The position numbers were made by a program, and so were the translations under genes. Positions 15,628-24,387 of a stretch of DNA of 38,310 nt are shown here, one piece after another (positions within the stretch are counted from its first letter, which is position 1; the number at the start of each line of letters is the position of its first letter). The notes beneath the pieces are model-generated. The model saw nothing but the letters and a program-made list of their open reading frames with translations, was not told the DNA's origin and ran no database searches. Location: NCBI GenBank assembly GCA_026225255.1, contig JAMFSJ010000059.1:1-38310 (forward strand), read 5' to 3'. Origin of the DNA: Methylacidimicrobium fagopyrum (GTDB lineage: Bacteria > Verrucomicrobiota > Verrucomicrobiia > Limisphaerales > UBA11358).

Positions 15628-15731
15628 ACCGCGAAACCCGTCAATTACACGAACAAAAAAAACGTGGCCGGCGTAATATTCGTGAACACCAGCGTAACCT
15701 GTCCCGTTCCATTTTCGTGTCTTTCGCGGTT
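15627..15731. repeat. Palindromic repeat type D (CCGCGAAAGACACGAA family, degenerate)
   Basis: AACCGCGAAA (15627-15636) pairs with TTTCGCGGTT (15722-15731). Inside it, ACACGAACAAAA (about 15647-15658) pairs imperfectly with ATTTTCGTGT (15711-15720). The left arm starts on the last base of the comEC stop codon. It is a decayed copy of a repeat type met in many environmental genomes. Confidence 0.65.
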
Positions 15732-15794
15732 AAAAATTTCCGCCGTTCGCAAACGCATTTTACACCGCGCCGATTCCTGATATAGTGTCCCTCT

Positions 15795-16880
15795 GTGAAT
15801 TTGGAAAAGCGTCAGCGCGTGATTTGTGGCATGAGCGGAGGAGTTGATTCCTCGGCAACGGCGGCGCTTTTGATCGAGCAAGGTTACGACGTCATCGGCA
15901 TTACGCTAAAACTCTGGCCGCAGGATTGCGTGAATCGCGCCGAGGACAAATGCTGCGGGCCGCAAGCCGTCACCGATGCGCGTTCCGTTTGCGACAAATT
16001 GGATATTCCGTATTACCTGATTGATGAAGCGGCGGAATTCCAGAAGCACGTCATCCAATATTTTGCCGATGAATACAAAGCCGGACGCACGCCGAATCCG
16101 TGCGTGATGTGCAATCAAAATTTGAAGTTCGGGCGACTCATTGACCGCGCGGATCAGCTCGGCGCAGATTTTATCGCGACCGGACATTTTGCCCGCGTAG
16201 ATAAAAGCGCGGATGGTTCCCGCCTGTTGCTCAAACGCGGACGCGATCTGCGCAAGGATCAAAGTTATTTTCTGTTCTCACTGCGACAGGATCAGCTCGC
16301 GCGCGTGATTTTTCCGCTCGGTGAAAAAACCAAGAGCGATACGCGTGAGGTAGCGCGGCATTGCAATCTCAAGACCGCCGACAAGGAAGAGAGCATGGAA
16401 ATCTGTTTCGTGCCGGACAACAATTACGGCGGCTTTCTCCAATCGGCGAACCTCGTGCAAAAAACGCGCGGCGATATCGTGGATTTACACGGCCATGTTC
16501 TCGGCAAGCATGACGGCATCGCGTTCTACACCATCGGCCAGCGCAAAGGTCTCGGCATCACGACGAGCAAGCCGGTTTACGTCGTGGAATTGGACGCGGA
16601 AAGCAATCGCGTCATCGTCGGCGATGATTCTGCGTTGGATCGCGATGAATTTGTAGCGGAACGTTGTAACTGGCATCCCTTTGACAAGCTGACGGAGCCG
16701 ATCGAAGTCACGGCGAAGATTCGTTACAACCATCCCGGCGCGGCGGCGACCTTATTCCCGTTGGAAAATGGTAAAACGAAAGTGAAATTGCACACGCCGC
16801 AACGCGCTATCACGCCCGGCCAAGCAGCGGTTTTTTATCAGGATGATCTCGTGGTTGGCGGCGGCTGGATCATGCGGTAA
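15795..16880 (+). CDS. mnmA: tRNA-specific 2-thiouridylase MnmA
   Basis: Transfers sulfur to U34 of tRNA-Lys, -Glu and -Gln, after ATP activation of the base. Seen: 361 residues from the GTG at 15795; PP-loop GMSGGVDSS (12-20); catalytic NPCVMC with Cys103 and the second active-site Cys204 in MEICFVP; the AdoMet-independent MnmA blocks NQNLKFGRLI, ATGHFAR, KDQSYFLFSL, FYTIGQRKGLGI and the C-terminal YHQ-like TPGQAAVFYQDD. Complete against E. coli (368). The sulfur is normally handed on from IscS; no relay genes are nearby. Its stop codon is followed directly, with no gap, by the stop codon of the convergent gene, and no terminator is visible between them. Confidence 0.97.
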   Translation: MNLEKRQRVICGMSGGVDSSATAALLIEQGYDVIGITLKLWPQDCVNRAEDKCCGPQAVTDARSVCDKLDIPYYLIDEAAEFQKHVIQYFADEYKAGRTPNPCVMCNQNLKFGRLIDRADQLGADFIATGHFARVDKSADGSRLLLKRGRDLRKDQSYFLFSLRQDQLARVIFPLGEKTKSDTREVARHCNLKTADKEESMEICFVPDNNYGGFLQSANLVQKTRGDIVDLHGHVLGKHDGIAFYTIGQRKGLGITTSKPVYVVELDAESNRVIVGDDSALDRDEFVAERCNWHPFDKLTEPIEVTAKIRYNHPGAAATLFPLENGKTKVKLHTPQRAITPGQAAVFYQDDLVVGGGWIMR

Positions 16881-17441
16881 TTAATAAACAATTAACTTGC
16901 CGTGAATACCTAGATTATCCCAGCCATTAAAAAGTATTGTTTCGTCTCTATTTTCAAAATCGTGATCAAATTGATCCCCGTCCCATCCACAAGGAAAGTG
17001 TCCCGACGCATACCAAGGATCTAAATGCGGAATATAAAAAACTGGATTAACGACATCGGCATATTCGACTTCCAAACATAGAAACATAATATCCCAAGAG
17101 ACACTGCCTTTTATGTCCTTTAAACCCTTATCTTTTACAGGAATTTTTGGCAACAAAGTGTCAACAAAAGTATGAATAATTGGCCTTAATTCTTCACAAA
17201 GGGGATTCCACTCTTGCATTCTTTCCCACATTCCCAGTTTAGGATATTGTTTTTCAATTCTTTCTTGGAGTGCATTTCGGGCCATCAGTTGATTATTACC
17301 CCACTTTAAAAAGCCACAACTCTTCGCGGCCTGAGACCAATTCTTCACCTTGCTCACCGTCAAAGGCAAAGGCGCACCGACGGATTCAAAACATGGATAA
17401 CTAAAAATTTGATCTATTTTTTCTTTAACTCTTGGCTTCAT
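16881..17441 (-). CDS. Hypothetical protein, A/T-rich orphan
   Basis: 186 residues, not recognised. Seen: soluble, no signal peptide or membrane segment; aromatic-rich, with a C-terminal half dense in Asp, Trp and His (FYIPHLDPWYASGHFPCGWD, then WDNLGIHGKLIVY). The gene is clearly richer in A and T than mnmA and its other neighbours, which suggests acquisition. Its size, acidic C-terminal half and isolated position recall SMI1/Imm-type immunity proteins or other small accessory proteins, but no motif supports a definite call and no toxin gene is nearby. The stop codon abuts that of mnmA. The next gene upstream on the same strand (17458-17925) ends 16 bases before this start. Confidence 0.72.
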   Translation of the reverse strand: MKPRVKEKIDQIFSYPCFESVGAPLPLTVSKVKNWSQAAKSCGFLKWGNNQLMARNALQERIEKQYPKLGMWERMQEWNPLCEELRPIIHTFVDTLLPKIPVKDKGLKDIKGSVSWDIMFLCLEVEYADVVNPVFYIPHLDPWYASGHFPCGWDGDQFDHDFENRDETILFNGWDNLGIHGKLIVY

Positions 17442-17457
17442 TTAAAACCAAGCAATT

Positions 17458-17925
17458 TTATTGCTTCAAACGGAAGAACAGATTTCCCAGCGTCGGTGCG
17501 TTCGTGATGGAATTATTCACCACCGTGCCGTTGTAATTTCCCCAATTCGGTAACGCCAGATTGTTGTTCGTTTGCAATGTCCAGCCCGTTGATGAGATCG
17601 GCCACGAGATGACGGCTTGGTTGCCGATATAAGTGATCGTCAACGTCGGTGCGCCGGGCGTTTGCACGACTGAAATCAAACTCCAGAAACCGCCGGTCAA
17701 AGAATAATTGCCGCCGGTCATCGCGCTGCTGGCATCGGGTTGACCGATGGTGCCGCTCAAAGTGAATTGACCGCCGCTGCTCGTGCCGCCGCCACCGGCG
17801 ATTTTGTGCCAATCCACCGAATATTGCTGCGCGGCAGCTGGCCAGCAAAAGGCCGAAGCCAAAATGATGAACCCCAGCAACAACTTCGCTGTCATCCGGC
17901 TAGTTTTAAATTTTGAAGTCTTCAT
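17458..17925 (-). CDS. Small secreted protein with GGGGTSSGG / GTIGQPD module and FFRLKQ end
   Basis: 155 residues. Seen: signal peptide (LLLGFIILASAFCWPAAAQ), then the block IAGGGGTSSGGQFTLSGTIG followed by QPDASSAMTGGNYSLTGGFW, and a C-terminal module VISWPISSTGWTLQTNNNLA ending in GNLFFRLKQ. Both blocks are familiar from many secreted Verrucomicrobia proteins, where they occur as repeats or ends of large surface proteins; here they make a minimal stand-alone form. Function unknown. The C-terminal pattern (LQ...W...FFR) is also seen at the ends of the two LamG proteins in this window. It lies upstream of, and on the same strand as, the A/T-rich orphan. Confidence 0.8.
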   Translation of the reverse strand: MKTSKFKTSRMTAKLLLGFIILASAFCWPAAAQQYSVDWHKIAGGGGTSSGGQFTLSGTIGQPDASSAMTGGNYSLTGGFWSLISVVQTPGAPTLTITYIGNQAVISWPISSTGWTLQTNNNLALPNWGNYNGTVVNNSITNAPTLGNLFFRLKQ

Positions 17926-18056
17926 TGCGTCGTTGGCAATGATAGTTCATCAGTTGCCTGAGCTTATCAATGCCAATTTCATAACACGGCTCCGACCGCC
18001 TAAATTCTTGTCCGGTCAAGCGCGTTGTGATAAGGATACTGTTTGCGTAACGTGAT

Positions 18057-18719
18057 ATGAACCGGAAAGTGCCGAAAACCATTCAAGTCGCCCTGGTCGA
18101 AGACGAACCGGGTGTGCGCGCCAATCTGGCCAGCATCATCGATAATTCCCCCGGCTTCAAAGTCTGCGGTATCTATTCCGACGGGCTCCTCGCCTTGAAA
18201 GGCATTCCCGCCAATCCGCCCGATGTCGTGTTAATGGATATCAATATGCCCGGCCTCACCGGCCCCGAATGCGTTGGCAAACTGAAAAACTTGATGCCTA
18301 ATCTGCCCGTGCTCATGCTGACGGTTTATGACGATAGCGATCAGGTTTTCAAATCCTTGATGGCGGGCGCCACGGGCTATCTGCTCAAATGCACGCCAAA
18401 AGATAAATTGTTGGCGGCCATTAACGAGATCATTGAAGGCGGCGCGCCCATGTCGCGCCAAATCGCCCGCAGCGTCGTCCAATTTTTTCAGGAACTTAAA
18501 CACGCCCCGACCGTCGTCCAACGCGCGCCAGAAATCAAATCTTTGACCGATCGCGAAGAACAAGTGCTCCAACATCTGGCCAAAGGTTACGCCTACAAGG
18601 AAATCGCCGACCGGTTGAACATCAGCTTTGAAACCGTCCGCACCTACGTCCGTTCCATCTACGAAAAGCTCCACGTCCACAGCCGCACGGAAGCGACGTT
18701 GAAATATCTTGGACGGTGA
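18057..18719 (+). CDS. NarL/FixJ-family two-component response regulator
   Basis: 220 residues: receiver domain (about 8-130) with phosphoacceptor Asp61 in VVLMDINMPG, acidic pair E15/D16, the conserved Thr in MLTVYDD and Lys in YLLKCT. A LuxR-type helix-turn-helix follows (about 160-220: LTDREEQVLQHLAKG, YKEIADRLNISFETVRTYVR). It should bind DNA as a phosphorylation-controlled activator. No histidine kinase is in the window, so it is an orphan here. A plausible promoter lies upstream: TTGTCC at 18008, 17 bases, then TAAGGAT, but this is weak evidence. Its targets are unknown; the pseudopilin and LamG genes nearby are only candidates. Confidence 0.95.
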   Translation: MNRKVPKTIQVALVEDEPGVRANLASIIDNSPGFKVCGIYSDGLLALKGIPANPPDVVLMDINMPGLTGPECVGKLKNLMPNLPVLMLTVYDDSDQVFKSLMAGATGYLLKCTPKDKLLAAINEIIEGGAPMSRQIARSVVQFFQELKHAPTVVQRAPEIKSLTDREEQVLQHLAKGYAYKEIADRLNISFETVRTYVRSIYEKLHVHSRTEATLKYLGR

Positions 18720-18796
18720 CGTTAGGTCGCGGAAGCAGAGCGCGGACTAATTACGCGAACCACAATAAGACTAATACTAATTAGCCTGCTAATGGA

Positions 18797-19153
18797 TTAC
18801 CGATGTAAATCGGTCTTTTTCAAAGTATCCAAAGCCTGTTTGGCGTCAGCGTCGCCTTTAAGTGAATTATTAACCAAACGTTGATTTAAAAGTCCGAAAG
18901 CGTCTTTTGCCGCTAAGTATTGGGCTTCAGGAATATCTGCCTGACGAGCCATAACTTGCTTATAAGCCGCCACGGCGGTCACGTAATCATTTGCCTTATC
19001 AGCGGCCACAGCTTTGAGCCAAGTATCTTTGATTTCCGGATTTGCACTATCGAAAGTCGAAGATGGTTGGGAATTGCTTTTACCACATCCCGTCAAGCCA
19101 ACCCAAAGGGCCAAAATAATTGCTACCGATAAAAAACGCCAAGTTGAAAACAT
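18797..19153 (-). CDS. Small lipoprotein with TPR-like helical domain
   Basis: 118 residues. Seen: a lipoprotein signal peptide with lipobox LTGC (Cys near 23), a short Ser/Pro linker (GKSNSQPSSTFDSA), then a helical part resembling one or two TPR units (WLKAVAADKANDYVTAVAAY, KQVMARQADIPEAQYLAAKD). It is likely anchored to a membrane and faces the periplasm. The gene starts 27 bases after the stop of the pseudopilin gene on the same strand, so the two are probably one operon; a part in a surface or secretion assembly is possible. Function not recognised. Confidence 0.82.
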   Translation of the reverse strand: MFSTWRFLSVAIILALWVGLTGCGKSNSQPSSTFDSANPEIKDTWLKAVAADKANDYVTAVAAYKQVMARQADIPEAQYLAAKDAFGLLNQRLVNNSLKGDADAKQALDTLKKTDLHR

Positions 19154-19180
19154 AATGGTTCGTATTTAAAATAGGTTCTA

Positions 19181-20011
19181 TTAATTTGGCCAACCTTTAT
19201 TCCAAGTCAGTATCCAAAGATTATCCGAAGGACTATTATTCAAACGTTGCGGTGCTGAATGCCCATCAACAAATCCGATATTAATCATCCCCGGCAACCG
19301 GGTCTTGGGCGGGCGTCCTGACTGAATTGGCATGGCTTTGGGCGCCGACCCTGCCCCTTGCCCACCATGACGGGCGACCAAAAATCTTTCCATACCATTA
19401 TCATCTGCACTGCCAAATAAATCGAGGGGACTGCTGGCGGAATCCGTAGCCAATGGACCCCCGTCAACCCAGATGGAATCAGCAAAATAAGGAGTGGTCG
19501 TTGTGTAGGTGATGGCCGATTCTTTTTGAAAAGAATGAGGATCAGTGCCCGTCTGATAACACCAAGCATTGATCGCGTAACTTCCATGATACGGAGCTGC
19601 CGAGTTAAAAACGCCCCAATTCCAAGGATAATTCGCCGTTCCAAATCCAGAGTATGCCGCAGTCGGCTGTTGCGCCCAACTACTTCCGGGATCAGGTGTC
19701 GCCGGACACAATTGCACTCCCGGTAACATGGCATAATTAGTTTGGAGCTGGCCGATCCACAACGTAGACCCACTGTAAGCAATCATGCTACCGTTGTTAT
19801 CACTCACATACAACGTCATCGAAAGACCGATCTGTTTACTATTGCTGATGCAGGCGATGTCTTTGGCCTTGGTTTTGGCGCGCGCCAAAGCGGGCAATAA
19901 CATGGCCGCCAAGATGGCGATGATGGCGATGACCACCAATAATTCGATTAAGGTGAACGCAGATTTATTCGCTGATCTCATCGGGCATTTTAGTTTTTTA
20001 GTTGGAATCAT
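19181..20011 (-). CDS. Type II secretion/pilin-like pseudopilin with Verrucomicrobia/Planctomycetes-type C-terminal domain
   Basis: 276 residues. Seen: a type IV prepilin leader cleaved before Phe in [19 protein letters not shown], with Glu5 of the mature protein, then the hydrophobic helix ending [21 protein letters not shown] large extracytoplasmic domain follows, ending in [15 protein letters not shown], a close relative of the H-X9-DG end of Planctomycetes/Verrucomicrobia pseudopilins. Such proteins are present in many copies in these phyla; most have unknown function. ATG at 20011 is used; an in-frame ATG at 19981 gives a shorter leader. The lipoprotein gene lies downstream in the same operon. 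A copy of the 14-base upstream motif stands 125 bases before the start. Confidence 0.93.
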   Translation of the reverse strand: MIPTKKLKCPMRSANKSAFTLIELLVVIAIIAILAAMLLPALARAKTKAKDIACISNSKQIGLSMTLYVSDNNGSMIAYSGSTLWIGQLQTNYAMLPGVQLCPATPDPGSSWAQQPTAAYSGFGTANYPWNWGVFNSAAPYHGSYAINAWCYQTGTDPHSFQKESAITYTTTTPYFADSIWVDGGPLATDSASSPLDLFGSADDNGMERFLVARHGGQGAGSAPKAMPIQSGRPPKTRLPGMINIGFVDGHSAPQRLNNSPSDNLWILTWNKGWPN

Positions 20012-20132
20012 TTTCTGAAAGATGTTAATTGGCCTGCTCCAATATTTTCATTTAAGGGTGATTTTCAATTTAACTCCCAAGTCCATATTCACTCTGAACA
20101 GCAAGACAATAGCCTATCTATTTGGCTAATAA

Positions 20133-20150
20133 AATCCCCACATTCGGGGG
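20133..20150 (-). promoter_or_regulatory. Shared upstream motif, copy D (pseudopilin gene)
   Basis: On the minus strand the 18 bases read CCCCCGAATGTGGGGATT; the 14-base core is identical to copy C at 28971-28984. It lies 125 bases upstream of the pseudopilin ATG at 20011, in the same orientation as that gene. Its role as operator or promoter element is inference from the four copies. Confidence 0.55.
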
Positions 20151-20234
20151 GGACATGGATATGCTTTTTATCTAATTGCAGATCGAGTATTCACATCGGC
20201 AACCCGTAGAAATCGCCTGAAGACCTTTAAAAAC

Positions 20235-20351
20235 GAGGCCTCTGCAAAAGTTTTTTTAGCGGTGGTCTGTGACCGCTGTGTTTTTCAGGCAATTTCACAG
20301 TCAATAAACAGCGGTCACAAACCACCGCTACAATACTTTTTCAGAGGTCTC
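20235..20351. repeat. MITE-like palindromic repeat type E (AGCGGTGGTCTGTGACCGCT)
   Basis: Left arm 20235-20279 and right arm 20308-20351 are near-identical inverted copies of about 45 bases around a 28-base loop. Each arm starts GAGRCCTCTG and contains AGCGGTGGTYTGTGACCGCT, which is itself a small palindrome (AGCGGT/ACCGCT). It encodes nothing. The form fits a miniature inverted-repeat element; no transposase is in the window. Confidence 0.85.
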
Positions 20352-20508
20352 AAAACAAAGACATTAGAAAAACGGCAACACTATAAACTATCCAAGCAAC
20401 CTTCAATGTATCCAGTGTTTAAAGTATATTCCTGACGGGACGGCAGTGAAAAACTTGACTTAAATCACCAAACACCATCAACAATCCCCAGAAAATGAGG
20501 CTTCCCCT

Positions 20509-20526
20509 CACCCGTTTGTGGGGATT
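20509..20526 (+). promoter_or_regulatory. Shared upstream motif, copy A (first LamG gene)
   Basis: CACCCGTTTGTGGGGATT; the 14-base core ends 103 bases before the ATG at 20626. The following bases (GACTCTGATATAAGG) resemble those after copy B (GACAGTTGATATTGG), so a common promoter layout is likely. The role is inferred. Confidence 0.55.
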
Positions 20527-20625
20527 GCTGACTCTGATATAAGGGTTAAATTTAGCTTGGATATCGTAAAAGGAATCCAATAACCCTAAAACGTCTGATT
20601 CAAGTTTGAGCAATCATTATGTATT

Positions 20626-23600
20626 ATGAAAAGATCACTCCTAAATCGAATTCTTAAACCATCCTTCCTTGCAATCCCTGCAGCTGCGTTAATGCTGGGA
20701 GCCAGTCAAAACGCTCACGGCCAATCACAATTCGGCATTAATTTTTTCGGCCAAGGCTACCATTACGGCAACACCAACGTCACGGCCACTGCTTTTGGGA
20801 TTGACCCGACCAACTGGTATACCACTCCCGGCTCGGGAACCGGTATCGGCTATAATGGTAAAAGCGGCACCAATGTGGTCGCCCTTCCTGCCGGAGGTTC
20901 TTTCACCCTGGCATGGACTTGCGCGAATTCTTGGGATGCTGGCATTGGCGACGATGGCTCAGGTGCCCCGACTCCAGGGAACGCTGAGGTTTTATGGGGG
21001 TTTTTAGATGACACCAGTCCGGGCTATTCCGTGACGATTTCCGGATTAAGAAGTTTTGCTGGAAATTATTCCATCCAAACGATTGCGGCTGACGGTGCGG
21101 CCACAACCGGTTTTCCCAATGTTACTTTGCTGACGAATGGCGTCGCCTCAGAGGTCATCAATTATACCAATGATCCGTCACAATTTGTTTCATTTGGTGG
21201 TGGGGTTTATGCCACGAGCACGCCCAGCGCAACCTACGCAACGGTCGCTGGCAATGATTCCATTGCCTTTAAACCTGCCGCGCGCTCCGGCAGCCTGCGC
21301 AGCACGCTGGCGGCCATCATCCTGACCTATACCCCGGGCAATAACGCGCCATTGATCGTGAGCCAGCCACAGTCGGTTACCAACAACCTGTTTGCGGGTG
21401 ACACGTTTAGTTTGAACGCGAGCGCCAATGGCTCGCCAGCCTTTAGCTACCAATGGCTGCAAAATGGTGCGCCCATCAATGGGGCAACGAACAATACTTA
21501 CATTAAAAATCTTTCGGTCACAGGCGATTCTGGTAATTACAAACTTGTAGTTACGAACAATTACGGTTCTGTTACCAGCCTTGTCGCTGTCGTTACGGTT
21601 CAACCCGTTACGGCGCCGACAATCACGGTCGCTCCGGTTTCACAAAACCTTTACCAAAGTTATCCCGCGACCTTTAGCGTCAGTGCTTTGGGCGGAAAAC
21701 TGAGTTATCAATGGAGCTACAATGGCTCCCCCATTGCGGGCGCAACGAATGCGACTTATAGCATTGCCAGCATCAATCCTAGCTATACCGGAACCTACGC
21801 GGTGGCAGTTAGCAATCCCGTCGGGCCGACCGCCAATGCTTCCGCCACGCTGGCCGTGAAAATTCCCGTGTCCGGCAGTTATGAAGATATGGTGAGCCAG
21901 ACCCGCCCCGATCTTTGGTTCCGTTACAGCGAAACCGGTCCGGTCGCTCAAGATACCGCGGCCAACAGCGGTTCGCTCGGCAGTGCCGCCATCGGCCTTT
22001 ACGTTGGCGTTACTCATTCCGTAACGGGAGCGATTGTGGCCAGCAGCGATAAGGCCGCTTCATTCAACGGCACTGCTTCCATCGTAAAAGTCCCTTTCAA
22101 TGCCGCCTTAAACACCTCCACCTTCACGGCGGAAGCCTGGGTTAAACCGGGCGCCGTCTTGGCCAGCGGCACCTTGTTAGCCCCGATGTCGTGCGGTGAT
22201 TTTGCCAGCCCGCGTAAAGGTTGGTTAATTTATCAATCAGCTACCGGCTGGGATTTGCGAGCCTACTATAACAACACCACAGTAGTTGGCATGGAAGTCG
22301 TCGGTGGCACCACGCCGGATACCAACACTTGGTATCACCTGGCGGTGACTTATGACGGCACCTTCATGACACTTTATGTCAACGGTGCCAGTGTCGGCAG
22401 AGCAACCAACACAGGCAGTCTTTATGTGCCAGGAATCGCCGGGCCGTTCGCCCTTGGCGCCCGGGCAGACAGCTCGTTCTACTGGAATGGTTCCATTGAT
22501 GAAGTGGCCGCTTATGGCTCGGCTTTGCCTGCCAACACAATTCTGGCGCACTATCAAAACGGCATCAGCGCTTCGCCATCACCAACTTACAGTGCTTTAA
22601 TCGCCAGCGCCAGCCCGTTGCTCTATCTGCATTTGAATGAAACCAGTTTCACGCCTACAGTAGCCGTTAATAGCGGCACAGCGGGCACGGCTTGGAATGG
22701 CAGCTTTATTGATGCCGCCGGCACGGCAGGTAATCCGCTCATCGCCATTGGCCAAACCGGCCCGCTGCCTCCGCTGTATCCCGGGTTGGAAACTACCAAC
22801 CATTCCATCGCCATGACAAATGGCTATTGCGCGGCACCCCTGTTGCCCGTAAATGAATCCGTAACTTTAGTCAGTTGGGCTTATTTGCAAAATGTGGCCA
22901 CCACGGGCGATTTGGGTTGGATTGGCTGGCTGGGTAACGGCGGTCTTTATGTCACTGCTGGCGGCGTCTTGCATTACCAATGGCCAGATAGTTCGGCATC
23001 CTATAGTTTTGCGTCTGGGTTGACCATTCCTGCGCAAACATGGGTCTTTACGGCGTTGGTTGTTTCACCAACTCAAACGACTATTTACATGAGTTCAGGC
23101 ACCAACCTCTTGTCTGCCACCCATGTCTTTGCCCGCACGTCAGGCTTGAATAACACTGCTCCGGTTGGGTTTGGCGGCAATCAAGCAGGACGCGGTGATC
23201 GTAATTACATCGGCGGGTTGGATGAATCTGCCGTCTATGTGCGTTCACTCACACCAACTCAAATCAATGCGATCTTCCAAGCCGGCCTCGGGACGCCACG
23301 CACCTTGCAAATTGCCCCCGGCGGTTTGATCAAGGATAGCAAACCGGTGGGCACACTGCACCCGGGTGCCAACTACAAGACCACCTGGCTCGCCAGTGGC
23401 TTGAATTTTGATACTTCCGTCCGCCGCACCGGCGTGGAACAGTTCTCGCAAACGAACAATAGTCAGATCACCGTCCAACCTGATCCCGACTTTAATTCAA
23501 CCAACGGCACGATTTGTTTCTGGGTCAACTATAATGGTTCCCCGACCGGCACCGGCACGGGTGGTGCCATGCTGTTCGACCGCCGCGCGGGCACCGGTAA

Positions 23601-24174
23601 TGCCGGTGACGGTGCGATCATTGATATGTCAACTTCAGGTGGTATCACCTTCCAAGCTCATGGCGGCACCAGTTTCAGCAGTGGGGGCATAGTGAATGAC
23701 GGCGACTGGCATCATGTGGCCATCACTTACGGCCAAACGACCAATGACAGTGTCAGCATTTACATTGATGGCAATCTTGACACTTCAGCTGTCAACACCG
23801 CCAACTGGATCTGGGCGCCCAACGAGCAAATTGAATTGGGTCGTTCGCACGATTCTTACTTCTATGTGTATGGTGGCGGCATGGATGATTTTCGTATCTA
23901 CAATCGCATCTTGACATCCTCCGAAGTCCAATCCGTTTATCAGAGCGATGCCTTAGTGGATACGTCAGCCCTGAAACTACAGTTCAACTTCGATGCCGAT
24001 CCGTCGCTCTTCGGCACCAGCTTGAACTGGACTTTCGGCGCGCTGCAAAGTTCGCCGGTGCTCGGATCGGGAGCTGTTTGGACGAGCATTACGAATGCCG
24101 CGTCACCGATGCCGTTGCAGATTAACCCATCGATCCCGGCGTTATTCTATCGCACGGCCTTTAGCCCTTACTGA
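20626..24174 (+). CDS. Large secreted LamG / Ig-like surface protein (first paralogue)
   Basis: 1182 residues, exported. Seen: signal peptide (PSFLAIPAAALMLGASQNAHG), a unique N-terminal domain (about 33-235), two Ig-like domains (about 241-325 and 329-410, each with FSYQWLQNGAPINGA- or LSYQWSYNGSPIAGA-type strands), then three LamG/concanavalin-like domains (about 415-650, 655-885, 900-1115), each with the W-VALTYD or WHHVAITYG strand and ending in DEVAAYGSAL- or DDFRIYNRIL-type motifs. It ends in GALQSSPVLGSGAVWTSITN and a final FYR. LamG domains usually bind carbohydrate, so adhesion or glycan capture on the cell surface is plausible. No PEP-CTERM or LPXTG anchor is seen. It has the same signal-peptide core and C-terminal half as the next gene. 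Confidence 0.93.
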   Translation: MKRSLLNRILKPSFLAIPAAALMLGASQNAHGQSQFGINFFGQGYHYGNTNVTATAFGIDPTNWYTTPGSGTGIGYNGKSGTNVVALPAGGSFTLAWTCANSWDAGIGDDGSGAPTPGNAEVLWGFLDDTSPGYSVTISGLRSFAGNYSIQTIAADGAATTGFPNVTLLTNGVASEVINYTNDPSQFVSFGGGVYATSTPSATYATVAGNDSIAFKPAARSGSLRSTLAAIILTYTPGNNAPLIVSQPQSVTNNLFAGDTFSLNASANGSPAFSYQWLQNGAPINGATNNTYIKNLSVTGDSGNYKLVVTNNYGSVTSLVAVVTVQPVTAPTITVAPVSQNLYQSYPATFSVSALGGKLSYQWSYNGSPIAGATNATYSIASINPSYTGTYAVAVSNPVGPTANASATLAVKIPVSGSYEDMVSQTRPDLWFRYSETGPVAQDTAANSGSLGSAAIGLYVGVTHSVTGAIVASSDKAASFNGTASIVKVPFNAALNTSTFTAEAWVKPGAVLASGTLLAPMSCGDFASPRKGWLIYQSATGWDLRAYYNNTTVVGMEVVGGTTPDTNTWYHLAVTYDGTFMTLYVNGASVGRATNTGSLYVPGIAGPFALGARADSSFYWNGSIDEVAAYGSALPANTILAHYQNGISASPSPTYSALIASASPLLYLHLNETSFTPTVAVNSGTAGTAWNGSFIDAAGTAGNPLIAIGQTGPLPPLYPGLETTNHSIAMTNGYCAAPLLPVNESVTLVSWAYLQNVATTGDLGWIGWLGNGGLYVTAGGVLHYQWPDSSASYSFASGLTIPAQTWVFTALVVSPTQTTIYMSSGTNLLSATHVFARTSGLNNTAPVGFGGNQAGRGDRNYIGGLDESAVYVRSLTPTQINAIFQAGLGTPRTLQIAPGGLIKDSKPVGTLHPGANYKTTWLASGLNFDTSVRRTGVEQFSQTNNSQITVQPDPDFNSTNGTICFWVNYNGSPTGTGTGGAMLFDRRAGTGNAGDGAIIDMSTSGGITFQAHGGTSFSSGGIVNDGDWHHVAITYGQTTNDSVSIYIDGNLDTSAVNTANWIWAPNEQIELGRSHDSYFYVYGGGMDDFRIYNRILTSSEVQSVYQSDALVDTSALKLQFNFDADPSLFGTSLNWTFGALQSSPVLGSGAVWTSITNAASPMPLQINPSIPALFYRTAFSPY

Positions 24175-24194
24175 ACTAACGATTCCAATCCACA

Positions 24195-24229
24195 AGCGAC
24201 CGGGGCTCATTGCCCCGGCCGCTTTTTTT
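24195..24229 (+). terminator. Rho-independent terminator after the first LamG gene
   Basis: GCGACCGGGGC (24195-24205) pairs with GCCCCGGCCGC (24212-24222) with one mismatch, followed by seven T residues. Confidence 0.88.
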
Positions 24230-24271
24230 ATAACCTATCCGAAATCCGGAACCGGTGGCGACATTGGTGCT

Positions 24272-24288
24272 CCCCCATTTGTGGGATT
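24272..24288 (+). promoter_or_regulatory. Shared upstream motif, copy B (second LamG gene)
   Basis: CCCCCATTTGTGGGATT; the 14-base core ends 102 bases before the ATG at 24388, almost the same distance as copy A. A TGATAT stretch follows at a like position. Because the terminator at 24195-24229 precedes it, the second LamG gene probably has its own promoter here. Confidence 0.55.
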
Positions 24289-24387
24289 GTTCGACAGTTG
24301 ATATTGGCATAATCTCTTAAACTTCAACGGTTAAAGGCAGCAACATACTTAACAAATTGATAACGGGGGTTAATCGAGGTAATTATC

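Larger units (their letters stand above)
20012..20625. other. 614-base divergent regulatory region with two motif copies and a MITE-like palindrome
   Basis: This gap separates the minus-strand pseudopilin operon from the plus-strand LamG genes. It holds, in order: an upstream motif facing the pseudopilin (20133-20150), a large palindrome (20235-20351), a motif facing the LamG gene (20509-20526), and the leader of that gene. No coding gene is supported. Confidence 0.7.
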
